Virus record (IMG/VR): IMGVR_UViG_3300037261_000033
Coordinates: 1-64,000 of that record
Source of the DNA: a virus
DNA length: 64,000 bases
Reading direction: 5' to 3' (one strand)
Shown: in pieces, positions 33,248-40,845 of the stretch
Layout of the letters: each line of letters starts with the position of its first letter
Numbering within the stretch: the stretch's first letter is position 1
The notes under the pieces: generated by a model
Told to the model about the DNA's origin: nothing
What the model saw: only the letters and a program-made list of their open reading frames with translations
Database searches by the model: none
Program-made: the position numbers and the translations under genes

Positions 33248-33577
33248 TTAAGCGCCCTTCGCGGCGCAATGTAAAGCGTTTAGTTTCCGCGCGTTCATTT
33301 CGGCTACCTTCGCCGCCCATGCCGCATCAGTTGGGGCTGAGATGACTCCCATCGCGGCAAACACCTTTAACTGTAAATCCCTCGCGCCACGGCATAGCTT
33401 CGGCTTCTTACCGGTGCGCCGGTTGATCGCGTTGTTCGAGCCGGTGGAATGGCAGATGCGCGAGCGGTCGTTCATCGCGCTGCGGGAAAGATCATCCTGT
33501 AAGTACGCGTATGGACTTCCGTAGCGAAAGGGACACGTGGCGCACATACTGGCGCGTACTGGCATCGGGCGCATCAT
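33248..33577 (-). CDS. Cys-rich small protein (DUF6283-like)
   Basis: 109 residues with 'CATCPFRYGSPYAYLQDDLSRSAM ... RICHSTG ... KLCRGARDLQ'. This three-part cysteine pattern (CxxCP, CH, CxGA) is found in a family of small phage proteins often called DUF6283 and may bind metal. The assignment is tentative. The first Met-rich residues give several possible starts; ATG 33577 overlaps the upstream gene stop by ATGA. Confidence 0.6.
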   Translation of the reverse strand: MMRPMPVRASMCATCPFRYGSPYAYLQDDLSRSAMNDRSRICHSTGSNNAINRRTGKKPKLCRGARDLQLKVFAAMGVISAPTDAAWAAKVAEMNARKLNALHCAAKGA

Positions 33578-33825
33578 GATAATAACCGGCTAAGGTTTTT
33601 GAATGAAGGATGGTTGCTCAGGAAAAGGTTGCTCCATTTCTCCGACATCGTCTCCGCGTGCGCCATCGCTTCCTCACGCGTCTTGAATCCCGCTGTCGCT
33701 TTCGGTGGCCGGATTCCCTTAGTGAGTTGCACCGTCCAGCATCCGGTATCATGGAATCCGAATCGCTTCGCGTTCGTTGATGTCGGGTAACTCCACTCGA
33801 CTGACTTGAATCGCTCTTCGCTCAT
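33574..33825 (-). CDS. hypothetical protein, single small alpha/beta domain
   Basis: 83 residues. 'CWTVQLTKGIRPPKATAGFKTREEAMAHAETMSEKW' is the pattern of small phage proteins with a beta-hairpin and one helix ('...G.f.t.eeA..hA......W'). Coupled by ATGA overlaps on both sides. Function unknown. Confidence 0.55.
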   Translation of the reverse strand: MSEERFKSVEWSYPTSTNAKRFGFHDTGCWTVQLTKGIRPPKATAGFKTREEAMAHAETMSEKWSNLFLSNHPSFKNLSRLLS

Positions 33826-34052
33826 TGTGTCGCCTCATCTAAGAGTCCGGTCACTTCCTCAACGGCTTCCGCCGCGCTCTGTAGGGCATCTGCCGCTTCG
33901 CTTGCACGGTCGCCCTTCTCTCCGGCCTGAATCGCTTCCGGCATGTTGTCGTAGTAGTCCTGCTCTTCGCCTTGAAGGCTCTCGATGTCACTCTTCGCTT
34001 CCTCAAGCTTGGTCTTGATCGCTTCGATCTGTTTACGGCGTTGCGCGTTCAT
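33822..34052 (-). CDS. small helical coiled-coil phage protein
   Basis: 76 residues from ATG 34052 (NAQRRKQIEAIKTKLEEAK...). It is almost wholly helical and acidic, with 'EQDYYDNMPEAIQAGEKGDRASEAADALQSA', a sequence type widespread as a conserved hypothetical protein in tailed phages. The partner and role are unknown. I rejected the in-frame upstream start at 34091, which lies in the preceding gene. Confidence 0.7.
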   Translation of the reverse strand: MNAQRRKQIEAIKTKLEEAKSDIESLQGEEQDYYDNMPEAIQAGEKGDRASEAADALQSAAEAVEEVTGLLDEATQ

Positions 34053-34057
34053 GTGGG

Positions 34058-34537
34058 TTATTCCTCCGATCCTTTGCCGCAATGCGGGCAAATGAAATCC
34101 ATTTCAGGATTGTGCGGTGTCGTAACGATGAACTTCCAACCGCAGCCGTCGCACCTATTTTCTTTCGACGCTGCCATCTTCTCAATGGCCCGGTCGATTC
34201 CCGTCGCCTTATCTACCGCGTCGCTGTCACAGAACTTCTCGATGAAGTCGGATAGAATTTGCTCCGCGTGCGCCGGTGTCGCCCACTCTATCTTTCCGAG
34301 TGCTGCGCTAATTGCTTGGCGCTCACTAAACAACTTCGACGCTGCGCTGATTAACCGTCCATTGGCTTCCGCGTCCGGGCCGAATAGTTTCGCTACGCTA
34401 TTCGATTGATTAGCTGTCGCTAGTCCGTCTTCATCGCGAGCGACAACGTGTTCCCCTTCCAAAACCCAATCTCCCGGCGAGTGCGTCGCTTTCACGTGCC
34501 GTTGGGATATCGACTCTTGCTTGCTCGTCGTGCTCAT
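34058..34537 (-). CDS. protein with C-terminal zinc ribbon
   Basis: 159 residues. The N-terminal part resembles a common small phage domain ('HSPGDWVLEGEHVVARDEDGLATA ... EANGRLISAASKLF'). The C-terminus carries a rubredoxin-like zinc ribbon 'CDGCGWKFIV ... FICPHCGKG'. It lies two bases after the GHKL gene and may bind nucleic acid or act as an adaptor. Function unknown. Confidence 0.6.
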   Translation of the reverse strand: MSTTSKQESISQRHVKATHSPGDWVLEGEHVVARDEDGLATANQSNSVAKLFGPDAEANGRLISAASKLFSERQAISAALGKIEWATPAHAEQILSDFIEKFCDSDAVDKATGIDRAIEKMAASKENRCDGCGWKFIVTTPHNPEMDFICPHCGKGSEE

Positions 34538-34538
34538 C

Positions 34539-36002
34539 TTAGATGTCCCCCTTTCGCGCCGCCGCGATCATCCGCGCGCCGATCTTGGTCAGCGCCTTGT
34601 AGTATTCCTCGCTCAGATGGTCTCCGCTGTACTCATGCCCTAACTCGTGGATGAGCAAGTCGTCGATCCGTTCGCGGTTCGCTTCAAGGTTGAACCACGC
34701 TGAGCCTAGCCGCGACTTGTTGAAGCTTAGGCTGCGGCTCCCGTAGCACGCCGCCGCCAGCATCGCCAGCGTAGCGTAAAACTCCACCGTGATGTGCGCG
34801 CCGATTGCTAACCTCGCAAATCGCTCTGCGTAAATCGCGGTCTGCCGCATGTCGTCCGTCCACTTTTCGAACGGTATCGGTGTGGCCGCAGCCGCGTCCG
34901 GGTTGTCCTCACCGTTCCACGCCTTCGCGCTTGGCGTTACTTGTCCAGCCGGTTTGATGGCTTCGAACGTCCGCACATTGCTCCACGCGTCCGCGCTCAA
35001 CATCCCGCCGTGAACTACTGTGTAACCTTCGGACACCGCGCGCTTGTTCGCTTCTAAGTCGCTCGGGTCGTAACTAACGCGGCGCTCGCCGAACCGCTTC
35101 GTCATGTAATCCGCGACGGCCAGCGGTTGCGCGTCCGCTGATTCGATTGCGGTCTGCGCCCATTCCGCCGTTGCCTGCTCCGGCGTCACAAGTTCGTGCG
35201 CCGCGTTGAATACCGCCGTCCGTAGCGCCCGCAGGAATCGCGGCGTCACGTTCTCGCGGTCAAGCGTGATTGGAACCTTCTGTTGAACGTCGCAGTGGAA
35301 CGCGCAGTCGTGTTCGACTACCGGAATGCCCATCTCATAGATTAACGCTACTTCACCCGGCTCTGGTTTGTAAAGCCGCACCGCTGTATTGCGCCGCGCT
35401 TTTCTTAACGCGCCTTCACTGTCCGCAATCTCCGTTGGCAGCGATGCGAAAACCTCGCGGATAACTTCGCGCGGCAGGAGCGTTGTGCCGTTGTAAACCG
35501 TCTCGATTCCCGCTGGCGAAATCAGTTTATAGATTTCCTCGTTCACTTCCGCGATTTCCTCGCGGTTCATCTTCAACCGCATGAAGCAATCCGTGCCGCG
35601 CACCGTAGCCGCCACGCGCGAAACTCTCCGGCCCGTGCCGTTGAACTTCACGCTCCCGGTCATGCTGTAGATCGCCGCGCTCTCGCACAACGCCAGCACC
35701 AGCTTTTCGCCAAGGTTGAATCGTCCGCGCTTCTCTGCGTCACTCTTTTTTGCGCTCTCCGCGAATAGTGTAAATGCGTGCGACAAATCCTTGAATCCTT
35801 CGGGCGCATCGTCGCTGATTTTCAACACCGCGTGCCCGCGCTTTTCTTCGTCCGGCGCGAGCGTCACCTCAACGCGCGTCACCCCGTCTTCGTCCCAAGC
35901 GTTTTGAATCAACTCGAAAACCGCGAACTCGATACCGCGTCTGCGGAGAATTTTCCCAAGCCCCGCGCGATCTACTGCGAACCATTCCTTATTAGCGCTC
36001 AT
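34539..36002 (-). CDS. GHKL ATPase fused to an HExxH metallopeptidase-like C-terminus
   Basis: 487 residues from ATG 36002. The N-terminus is a GHKL (Hsp90/MutL/histidine-kinase-type) ATPase: N-box 'FELIQNAWDEDG' (Glu30, Asn34, Asp37), G1 box 'ISDDAPEGF' (62-70) and a G2-like 'GRFNLGEKLVLAL' (93-105). The last 40 residues contain 'LLIHELGHEYSGDH' with HELGH at 452-456, a gluzincin/zincin HExxH site with a following His as possible third ligand. An ATPase clamp joined to a protease-like end is unusual. Substrate and role are unknown. Anti-host function or protein remodelling are possibilities only. Confidence 0.8.
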   Translation of the reverse strand: MSANKEWFAVDRAGLGKILRRRGIEFAVFELIQNAWDEDGVTRVEVTLAPDEEKRGHAVLKISDDAPEGFKDLSHAFTLFAESAKKSDAEKRGRFNLGEKLVLALCESAAIYSMTGSVKFNGTGRRVSRVAATVRGTDCFMRLKMNREEIAEVNEEIYKLISPAGIETVYNGTTLLPREVIREVFASLPTEIADSEGALRKARRNTAVRLYKPEPGEVALIYEMGIPVVEHDCAFHCDVQQKVPITLDRENVTPRFLRALRTAVFNAAHELVTPEQATAEWAQTAIESADAQPLAVADYMTKRFGERRVSYDPSDLEANKRAVSEGYTVVHGGMLSADAWSNVRTFEAIKPAGQVTPSAKAWNGEDNPDAAAATPIPFEKWTDDMRQTAIYAERFARLAIGAHITVEFYATLAMLAAACYGSRSLSFNKSRLGSAWFNLEANRERIDDLLIHELGHEYSGDHLSEEYYKALTKIGARMIAAARKGDI

Positions 36003-36193
36003 CAATTTCTCTCCTTGATGTTGAGTTTCGCTAAAACGGTTCCCATCGTCGCGCCGCCTGCAATTAGTTTTGTAACGGTCTTCATTTGTCGGCGGAACTT
36101 CATCAAGTCCGCATAGCGCTTGTCGAATTTGCGCTGCTCTCTTTCTTCCATGCCGGAATAGGCGTCCAACATCTCATTTGCATTTCGTGTCAT
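36002..36193 (-). CDS. small helical protein at the head of the accessory operon
   Basis: 63 residues (MTRNANEMLDAYSGMEEREQRKFDKRYADLMKFRRQM...), helical and basic. The final segment 'KTVTKLIAGGATMGTVLAKLNIKERN' has no motif I recognise. It is the first gene after the duplicated promoter-operator cassette. Its first codons (ATGACACGAA) match those of the gene at 63719, which is downstream of the other copy. Such a position is often held by a regulator, but no DNA-binding motif is evident. Confidence 0.6.
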   Translation of the reverse strand: MTRNANEMLDAYSGMEEREQRKFDKRYADLMKFRRQMKTVTKLIAGGATMGTVLAKLNIKERN

Positions 36194-36293
36194 GCCCCAA
36201 TGTCCGCTTTACCTTGCGCCGTGTAAAGCTCTTTTTAGAAGATTCTTGGAGATAATTTACGCGCGAGTTTGCCTAGGCAAAACGCGACGTAAA
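36194..36293 (-). promoter_or_regulatory. promoter-operator cassette, copy 1
   Basis: Contains a 38-bp dyad (36256-36293): TTTACG-N6-TTTGCCTAGGCAAA-N6-CGTAAA. A second conserved block, AAAGAGCTTTACACGGCGCA, ends 22 bases before the start codon. TTTACA lies exactly 34 bases upstream of the ATG, as in copy 2 at 63720-63819, and the distance from block to dyad is also identical. This is a probable early-type promoter bound by a dimeric repressor or activator. Which hexamers are -35/-10 is not settled: TTTACA would place transcription start at the ATG. Confidence 0.65.
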
Positions 36294-36297
36294 CCGA

Positions 36298-36519
36298 TCA
36301 GGCGATGAATTTCGCCACCGAAAGCGCGTTCCCCGGCTGCTTGAGGAGCGCGACTTGAGTGATTGCGCCGCTCTGCCATCGCTTCGCATTTTTCTCGCCG
36401 AAGAGCGCCGCCTGCTCATCCGGCGTCTGTGCATTCATCCATGCCGTGAACGTTTGCGGCTCCGCGCCCTTGCCGTCCATCTCCGCGCGCACGTCGTCGG
36501 GAATGTCAGATGCTTTCAT
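36298..36519 (-). CDS. separate C-terminal domain of a MuF-type head protein
   Basis: 73 residues from ATG 36519, coupled by ATGA to the upstream gene. It reads 'IPDDVRAEMDGKGAEPQTF', then 'FTAWMNAQTPDEQAALFGEKNAKRWQSGAITQ', then 'LLKQPGNALSV'. This is the pattern that ends MuF/SPP1-gp7 head morphogenesis proteins ('...mdG......tf..Wl..Q....q...lG..ra.lwrsG.it'). The main MuF gene at 37769-38647 lacks it. I infer a MuF protein whose last domain is now a separate gene. Confidence 0.6.
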   Translation of the reverse strand: MKASDIPDDVRAEMDGKGAEPQTFTAWMNAQTPDEQAALFGEKNAKRWQSGAITQVALLKQPGNALSVAKFIA

Positions 36520-37130
36520 GCAGCCTTTCGTAATCGCTGACGTTCGTGCATCCCCTTCATTACGGCCTGCCTTTTTGGTGATCGCGCCATCATTATTTTG
36601 CACCAACCTTTATGGCCGCGTGGTTTACCGCAAGCACATCCGTTTACCACGCCGGAAATTATTCGCTTAATTTTCATAACCGTGTTGCGATTTATTTTCA
36701 GCGCACGCTCAACTTCGCGGTCGGCGTGACCTTTGCGAATCATGTCTAGTGCTAATGAAACTTTTTTAGGGCGATAAAATCCGAACGGTAATTGACCACG
36801 CTTTGCAATTAACGTCGTCTCGGGCGCTGACGTATCCAGTTGTCCGGTCGCTCGCATATTCCAACGGAATGAATGCTTCGCACGATTTACTGATTCCACG
36901 AATGCCGCGAACTCTTCTGCGTTACCGCCCGTATCAGGATGAAGTTCCCGATAACGTGTTCGCGCTTCTGAAATAAACTCAGCGTAAATCTCGCGCAGAC
37001 TGAATCGGTTCGCGTGCCAAAAACTTTGCTCCTTAACTTTCCGAAACTCGATTCCTAAACTTCGGAGCAATACTGGCACGGATGTCTTGCTATCGCGGAA
37101 CTTCCATCGCGACTCGATTATTTCGTTCAT
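36516..37130 (-). CDS. HTH / zinc-knuckle protein in the MuF insertion
   Basis: 204 residues. Near residues 60-85 'RYRELHPDTGGNAEEFAAFVESVNRAKHSF' carries a J-domain-like HPD segment. Near 135-160 'MIRKGHADREVERALKINRNTVMKIKRI' is a resolvase-type helix-turn-helix. The end has 'GCACGKPRGHKGWC', a small Cys/His knuckle common in phage DNA-binding proteins. Probably DNA-binding. No nuclease motif is clear. It is the last gene of a four-gene cassette that separates MuF from its C-terminal domain, so it may be linked to how that cassette moved. Confidence 0.6.
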   Translation of the reverse strand: MNEIIESRWKFRDSKTSVPVLLRSLGIEFRKVKEQSFWHANRFSLREIYAEFISEARTRYRELHPDTGGNAEEFAAFVESVNRAKHSFRWNMRATGQLDTSAPETTLIAKRGQLPFGFYRPKKVSLALDMIRKGHADREVERALKINRNTVMKIKRIISGVVNGCACGKPRGHKGWCKIMMARSPKRQAVMKGMHERQRLRKAA

Positions 37131-37300
37131 CCAGTTCCTTCTTCGTCATCATTATCGTTCGCGGCTTTTTCGATGGCGTAAATCTTTAAGTGCAAAACTC
37201 CAATCGCGCCAGCGACGCTCAGGTTAAATTCCTTCTCGTATCGCGCCACGAGATTGTCCAGTTCTCCGGCGAATGCGGTAATCTGTTCCTTATCGGTCAT
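37127..37300 (-). CDS. small hypothetical protein in the MuF insertion
   Basis: 57 residues from ATG 37300, ATGA overlaps on both sides (MTDKEQITAFAGELDNLVARYEKEFNLSVAGAIGVLHLKIYAIEKA...). It has an acidic C-terminus (NDNDDEEGTG). The pattern '...ia..i..lv.ryr.ef.lt.a..iGvLe..k..l' is frequent in small phage proteins of unknown function. Confidence 0.6.
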   Translation of the reverse strand: MTDKEQITAFAGELDNLVARYEKEFNLSVAGAIGVLHLKIYAIEKAANDNDDEEGTG

Positions 37301-37500
37301 GCTTGTTCGCGCCACTCTTCGCCGTCTTTGTCCGGCTTGAATGAGCAGCAACTTTCCGTTCCAAGAAGTATCGTCGCCGACTCGAAGATTGTTTTTTCAC
37401 CTTCACTCCAAACATGGTCATGATCCGCTAGCGCGCTTCCGAGCGTATCGAGCGCGCCCTGCACGATGCCCGCGTCAATCTCGTTAAGCGTGATTGTCAT
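37297..37500 (-). CDS. small hypothetical protein in the MuF insertion
   Basis: 67 residues from ATG 37500 (MTITLNEIDAGIVQGALDTLGSALADHDHVWSEGEKTIFESATILLGTESCCS...). An alpha-helical small domain of the kind found next to other small phage genes. Coupled by ATGA on both sides. Function unknown. The longer frame to 37563 is rejected because it lies inside the preceding gene. Confidence 0.6.
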   Translation of the reverse strand: MTITLNEIDAGIVQGALDTLGSALADHDHVWSEGEKTIFESATILLGTESCCSFKPDKDGEEWREQA

Positions 37501-37772
37501 TTTATCCCCGGAAAATCTCCGCAGTCGTAATCTAACAACTTTAGGAATACGTGCCACTCGCATCCTTTCGTATCCTCTGGCGGGACGTTACCGCGCTTGT
37601 GATAAAACGATGCCGTCACTGTTCCGTCCGCGTGAACGTGATGCAGTCCGATGCCGGTGATTCTTCCACACTGGCATTTTATTAACGGCTTCGCGTTTGA
37701 GCCGTCTTGATTCTTGGTTGGAATCCAGCATGGCGCGGGACTATTCCATGTTCCTTTTGGAATCTCCGTCAT
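37497..37772 (-). CDS. small metal-binding-type protein in the MuF insertion
   Basis: 91 residues. 'KCQCGRITGIGLHHVHADGTVTASFYHK ... CEWHVFLKLLDY' has a CxC and several His/Cys and is recognisable as a conserved phage hypothetical protein. It begins in an ATGA overlap with the end of the MuF gene, so the insertion cassette is translationally coupled to MuF. Function unknown. Confidence 0.6.
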   Translation of the reverse strand: MTEIPKGTWNSPAPCWIPTKNQDGSNAKPLIKCQCGRITGIGLHHVHADGTVTASFYHKRGNVPPEDTKGCEWHVFLKLLDYDCGDFPGIK

Positions 37773-38647
37773 GCGCTCGCCTCCATCGCCGCTAATTCTT
37801 TGAAGCTATAGGTAATCGGCACGACTACGCACCGGCAGTTAAAGTGCGCGATTCCACCGGGGAACGGAAGGTTGTGGCCCTCGGGGATGTAGTCGCTGTC
37901 TTTGTCGCCGGTCTCTGGTAATCTCCAAATCTTGCCGTTGAGTTCACGGCACACTTCACAAGTTTTAGTATCCTCCAAAGTCGCGATCCACTCGACCGCC
38001 CTAACAACATCACGATTATTTAGATAACTCGCGAGTTTGCTTTCGTTGGCTACACTCATCACGCCAGTTCTCACCAGCGCCTCTGCTTGATAGCGCGGCG
38101 CGTTCATAACTCCGTCCGTGAATCCGTTCGCCTTCGTCCCGCGCACCCGCCTCACTAGTTCATCGACGCCCTCGCCGCGATACTGCCCCTGCCGCATTTG
38201 TTGCGCGAATTTGTTCCGTAACGACGTGGCCTGACTCGCCCACCACTTCGCTTGAATATGTCCCTCGATTACGGTCTTGCCCGCGATGTATTCAATCTGC
38301 TCTTTCGTCATCCCGACGCTCATCAACTCTACGCGCACGACCGCGTTTACGCCCTCGATTGTTTTCCGTGCGATAGCGATGGCAACTTCTTTGAGCGCCG
38401 GGGTGAAGCTGACTGCGATGTTATCGTAAGCAGTGTTAATCGTCGCCCGCGTCTGCGCCAGTAACGCTTGGAGTCGCGCGAGTGATAAATCTGATTTACC
38501 CGCCGCCCGGCTTAGATCGTCGATCAGGTCTGATTCGAGTGTGTTGAGATCGCTTAGGATTTGTTCGCGCAGGCTCGCTTCCACTCTCAAGAGTTGTACT
38601 GTCTGGCTCGTCACCTTATCTGCAATACGCGTGCTGACGTTCGGCAT
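37769..38647 (-). CDS. MuF / SPP1 gp7-type head morphogenesis protein (C-terminal domain missing)
   Basis: 292 residues. The long helical N-terminal part (VTSQTVQLLRVEASLREQIL...) is followed by a MuF domain: 'RTGVMSVANESKLASYLNN', 'TKTCEVCRELNGKIW' (CxxC from about residue 230) and 'HFNCRCVVVPITYSF' (from about 268). These proteins enter the procapsid and act in head assembly or DNA ejection. It sits downstream of the portal as usual. It stops soon after the HxNCRC motif. The extra C-terminal domain common in this family is found 1.3 kb away at 36298-36519. Confidence 0.85.
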   Translation of the reverse strand: MPNVSTRIADKVTSQTVQLLRVEASLREQILSDLNTLESDLIDDLSRAAGKSDLSLARLQALLAQTRATINTAYDNIAVSFTPALKEVAIAIARKTIEGVNAVVRVELMSVGMTKEQIEYIAGKTVIEGHIQAKWWASQATSLRNKFAQQMRQGQYRGEGVDELVRRVRGTKANGFTDGVMNAPRYQAEALVRTGVMSVANESKLASYLNNRDVVRAVEWIATLEDTKTCEVCRELNGKIWRLPETGDKDSDYIPEGHNLPFPGGIAHFNCRCVVVPITYSFKELAAMEASA

Positions 38648-38648
38648 A

Positions 38649-38870
38649 TTAATCTGTTGTCCAACACGTCCATCCCTTGTCTATATCGAGCGATTCACCT
38701 AGTAACCGTTCAACGGCCTCGCGCCCATCCGCTGAGTTGTGAATTATTAGCGGCCCGGCCGCAAACTCGACGCCCGTTTCCTCATTCCGATAATCGACTC
38801 GCGGCGCACACCAACAGTAAACGTCGCTGATGTGCTTCCGTTCGTCGTTATTTGGTTCGACGTTGACCAA
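38649..38870 (-). CDS. small protein upstream of MuF
   Basis: 73 residues (DERKHISDVYCWCAPRVDYRNEETGVEFAAGPLIIHNSADGREAVERLLGE...). 'DVYCWCAPRVD ... G..iiHn.' resembles a small domain of unknown function found beside phage head genes. It ends one base before the MuF start. Confidence 0.6.
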   Translation of the reverse strand: MVNVEPNNDERKHISDVYCWCAPRVDYRNEETGVEFAAGPLIIHNSADGREAVERLLGESLDIDKGWTCWTTD

Positions 38871-38873
38871 GCG

Positions 38874-39041
38874 TTAACAGTTTTGGCAAACGCTCTTCGC
38901 TTCTGCCGCGTGATCTGCCATCGCTTTCACCATCCCCGGATGTCTCCACGCTGGCGCTTGCGCTTTTGCATTCGCGTCAGCCTCTTCCGTTCCCGCCGTG
39001 CCGACCACTTTTACTACTTTACTTTTTTTCGCGGTAGTCAT
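38874..39041 (-). CDS. tiny Lys/Ala-rich protein
   Basis: 55 residues from ATG 39041 to a TAA at 38876-38874. The N-terminal half is Lys/Val/Ala-rich (TTAKKSKVVKVVGTAGTEEADANAK), the second half helical with a 'CQNC' end (EAKSVCQNC). It lies in the portal-MuF interval and is in frame for the full gap. Small size, but even spacing and protein-like composition support it. Confidence 0.45.
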   Translation of the reverse strand: MTTAKKSKVVKVVGTAGTEEADANAKAQAPAWRHPGMVKAMADHAAEAKSVCQNC

Positions 39042-39046
39042 TTGGG

Positions 39047-39223
39047 TTAAACATGCCCCTTGTGGATGTCGATTCCCTTCGATGGAGAGGGGGACGACGC
39101 CGGGCCGGGTGTTCCGCCGCCTGCCTTCAACTTGCGACTAGCGCCTTTAGCTCCGAATACTTTCTTCGGCGCCGTCGGCGCTGTGAATGCTTTTGCCTTA
39201 CCTACCTTTTTTGTGAATGCCAT
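39047..39223 (-). CDS. tiny basic protein after the portal
   Basis: 58 residues from ATG 39223, preceded by AAGGAGGA at a spacing of about ten bases, the strongest ribosome site in this region. The sequence is basic and Gly/Pro/Ala-rich (AFTKKVGKAKAFTAPTAPKK ... GPASSPSPSKG) and probably disordered. It immediately follows the portal gene. A head-internal or assembly role is possible but unproven. Confidence 0.55.
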   Translation of the reverse strand: MAFTKKVGKAKAFTAPTAPKKVFGAKGASRKLKAGGGTPGPASSPSPSKGIDIHKGHV

Positions 39224-39238
39224 AACCGCCTATCCTCC

Positions 39239-40798
39239 TTATTGATTTTGCTGCTGCTGTTGACCGCCTTGTGATTGTTGTGCTGGCGGATGCGCCGCCG
39301 CGTCTACTGCCGCTTGCATTTTCATCTGCGCTAAGCGCACGGGATCATTTTCAATTGCAGCGACTTCCTCATCTTGCTCGCGCTCGGTTGAAATGATACC
39401 ACCTTTTTGTAGCTTGGAAAAGAACGTATCGAAGCTGATGCCGCCGCCCATGTAGAGTGTCCAGAGCGCCGTCACCATCGGACTATCCAAGATCATCTCG
39501 ACGTATTCGGTGTTCAGTTCAGTCTTAATGTCGTCGCTCAAATCTTCTGGCCGCTCAACGCTTCTATCCATCCACCATCCTACCCATTGCAGGATGTCTG
39601 ACAGGCTTTGCGTACAAGCGATGGTCGCTGACATTAGCGCACTATGATCGCCGCTTTGCCGCGCCAACACGGTCTGAAACGCTTCCGGGTTTCCGCCGCC
39701 GCGACTTACTTGCTTGTCTAACATGCGAGCGCCAAGCGCGGCCATCTGCGCTTCCTCGTTTGCCATGTCATCAACGAGCGGTTTTAATTTGTTAGCGTCG
39801 TAAGCGAGAAAATATGCTTTCGCGTCCGCCTTGGGCGTTACTATCGACTTGTTCGTTCCGAGATAAAGTTCGTTTTGTTTTAAGTCTTCGAAGCCGCAGA
39901 AGATTGGTGTCGGAACTCCGGCGACGTGAAGCGCGTTCTTCAAATCCGCGCTTGTCCGGTAATGACTGAGGTTGATGTCCGCGATTGATTCCAACGGTAC
40001 TTCCGTCACGTCCAAGTCGTTCACTTCCGGCCCGTGCACCACGAAGGGTATTCGTGTCAATGATTGCACGCCGCGCATCGGTAGAAACTCGTCAATGATG
40101 CGCCATTCGGGTGATAGCGTCGGCTGCTTTGTTCCGTTGCCTTTCCCCTTCACGACCGGCTGACCTTTCCGACGTTTCACTCTGACGCGGACATACGGCA
40201 AGCCTGCGTCGTCGTTGATCAGTTCGTATTCCCGTAGCTGCTCATATTCGGCGTAGTCGTATGCGTCCGGCGCGTCTATTTTCACGCCGTCCTCTGGAAT
40301 GAACTCGTTGCTCGTTTCCTTGAATACGATCAATGCCAGAACTGTCGCGTGGTTTATCCGGCGATATTGCCAGTTGAGGATTTCTTCTGCCTCGTAGGTG
40401 AGCAGGTAAGCGCGATCCTCTTCTTTGTGCCAGTCGATCACCGTCCCGCGCTTCCCGACCGACATTACGCTTCTGACTACTTCTTTGCTTACGTCGTAGA
40501 AACTCTTACCCGTCATAGTCGCGTCACGCAGGAACTCAGACATTGTGTCCGGCGTCACTACTTCCGGGTCGTTCCTGAAAATAAGTCCAACGAACGCCTG
40601 CAATGTCCGTTTCAGCGCGTTGAAAAATACCGCGCGCATGATGTAACTGAAATACTCCGGCCCGCTCTGAACTCCGAGCGGTGGAAGGTATTTTACGCCG
40701 CGCTTTTTAATTTGTCGCGAGCCCGCGATACAGTCGCGAACCATCGTCCACGCATCAATACACGCTTCGTGAGAAGGGTGGCAAGAATCATCGGCCAT
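39239..40798 (-). CDS. portal protein (DUF4055 family)
   Basis: 519 residues with the DUF4055 portal layout. The N-terminus is 'WTMVRDCIAGSRQIKKRGVKYLPPL'. It continues 'Y..Y..RA.FFNALKRTLQAFVGLIFRNDPEV', 'YDVSKEVVRSVMSVGKRGTVIDW', 'ITRPFVVHGPEV'-type wing strands, and a C-terminal helical crown ending in a Gln-rich tail (QQSQGGQQQQQNQ). The portal forms the 12-fold ring through which DNA is packaged and ejected. It lies 13 kb from the large terminase. Confidence 0.88.
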   Translation of the reverse strand: MADDSCHPSHEACIDAWTMVRDCIAGSRQIKKRGVKYLPPLGVQSGPEYFSYIMRAVFFNALKRTLQAFVGLIFRNDPEVVTPDTMSEFLRDATMTGKSFYDVSKEVVRSVMSVGKRGTVIDWHKEEDRAYLLTYEAEEILNWQYRRINHATVLALIVFKETSNEFIPEDGVKIDAPDAYDYAEYEQLREYELINDDAGLPYVRVRVKRRKGQPVVKGKGNGTKQPTLSPEWRIIDEFLPMRGVQSLTRIPFVVHGPEVNDLDVTEVPLESIADINLSHYRTSADLKNALHVAGVPTPIFCGFEDLKQNELYLGTNKSIVTPKADAKAYFLAYDANKLKPLVDDMANEEAQMAALGARMLDKQVSRGGGNPEAFQTVLARQSGDHSALMSATIACTQSLSDILQWVGWWMDRSVERPEDLSDDIKTELNTEYVEMILDSPMVTALWTLYMGGGISFDTFFSKLQKGGIISTEREQDEEVAAIENDPVRLAQMKMQAAVDAAAHPPAQQSQGGQQQQQNQ

Positions 40799-40845
40799 TC
40801 CGACCTATCTAAACGGCGGAACGGTTTCTTGCAATTCCTTTTATT

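Noticed and set aside
36516-37130. DnaJ co-chaperone
   Set aside because: Only the HPD-containing segment resembles a J domain; the rest is HTH and a zinc knuckle, so a chaperone call is not supported.
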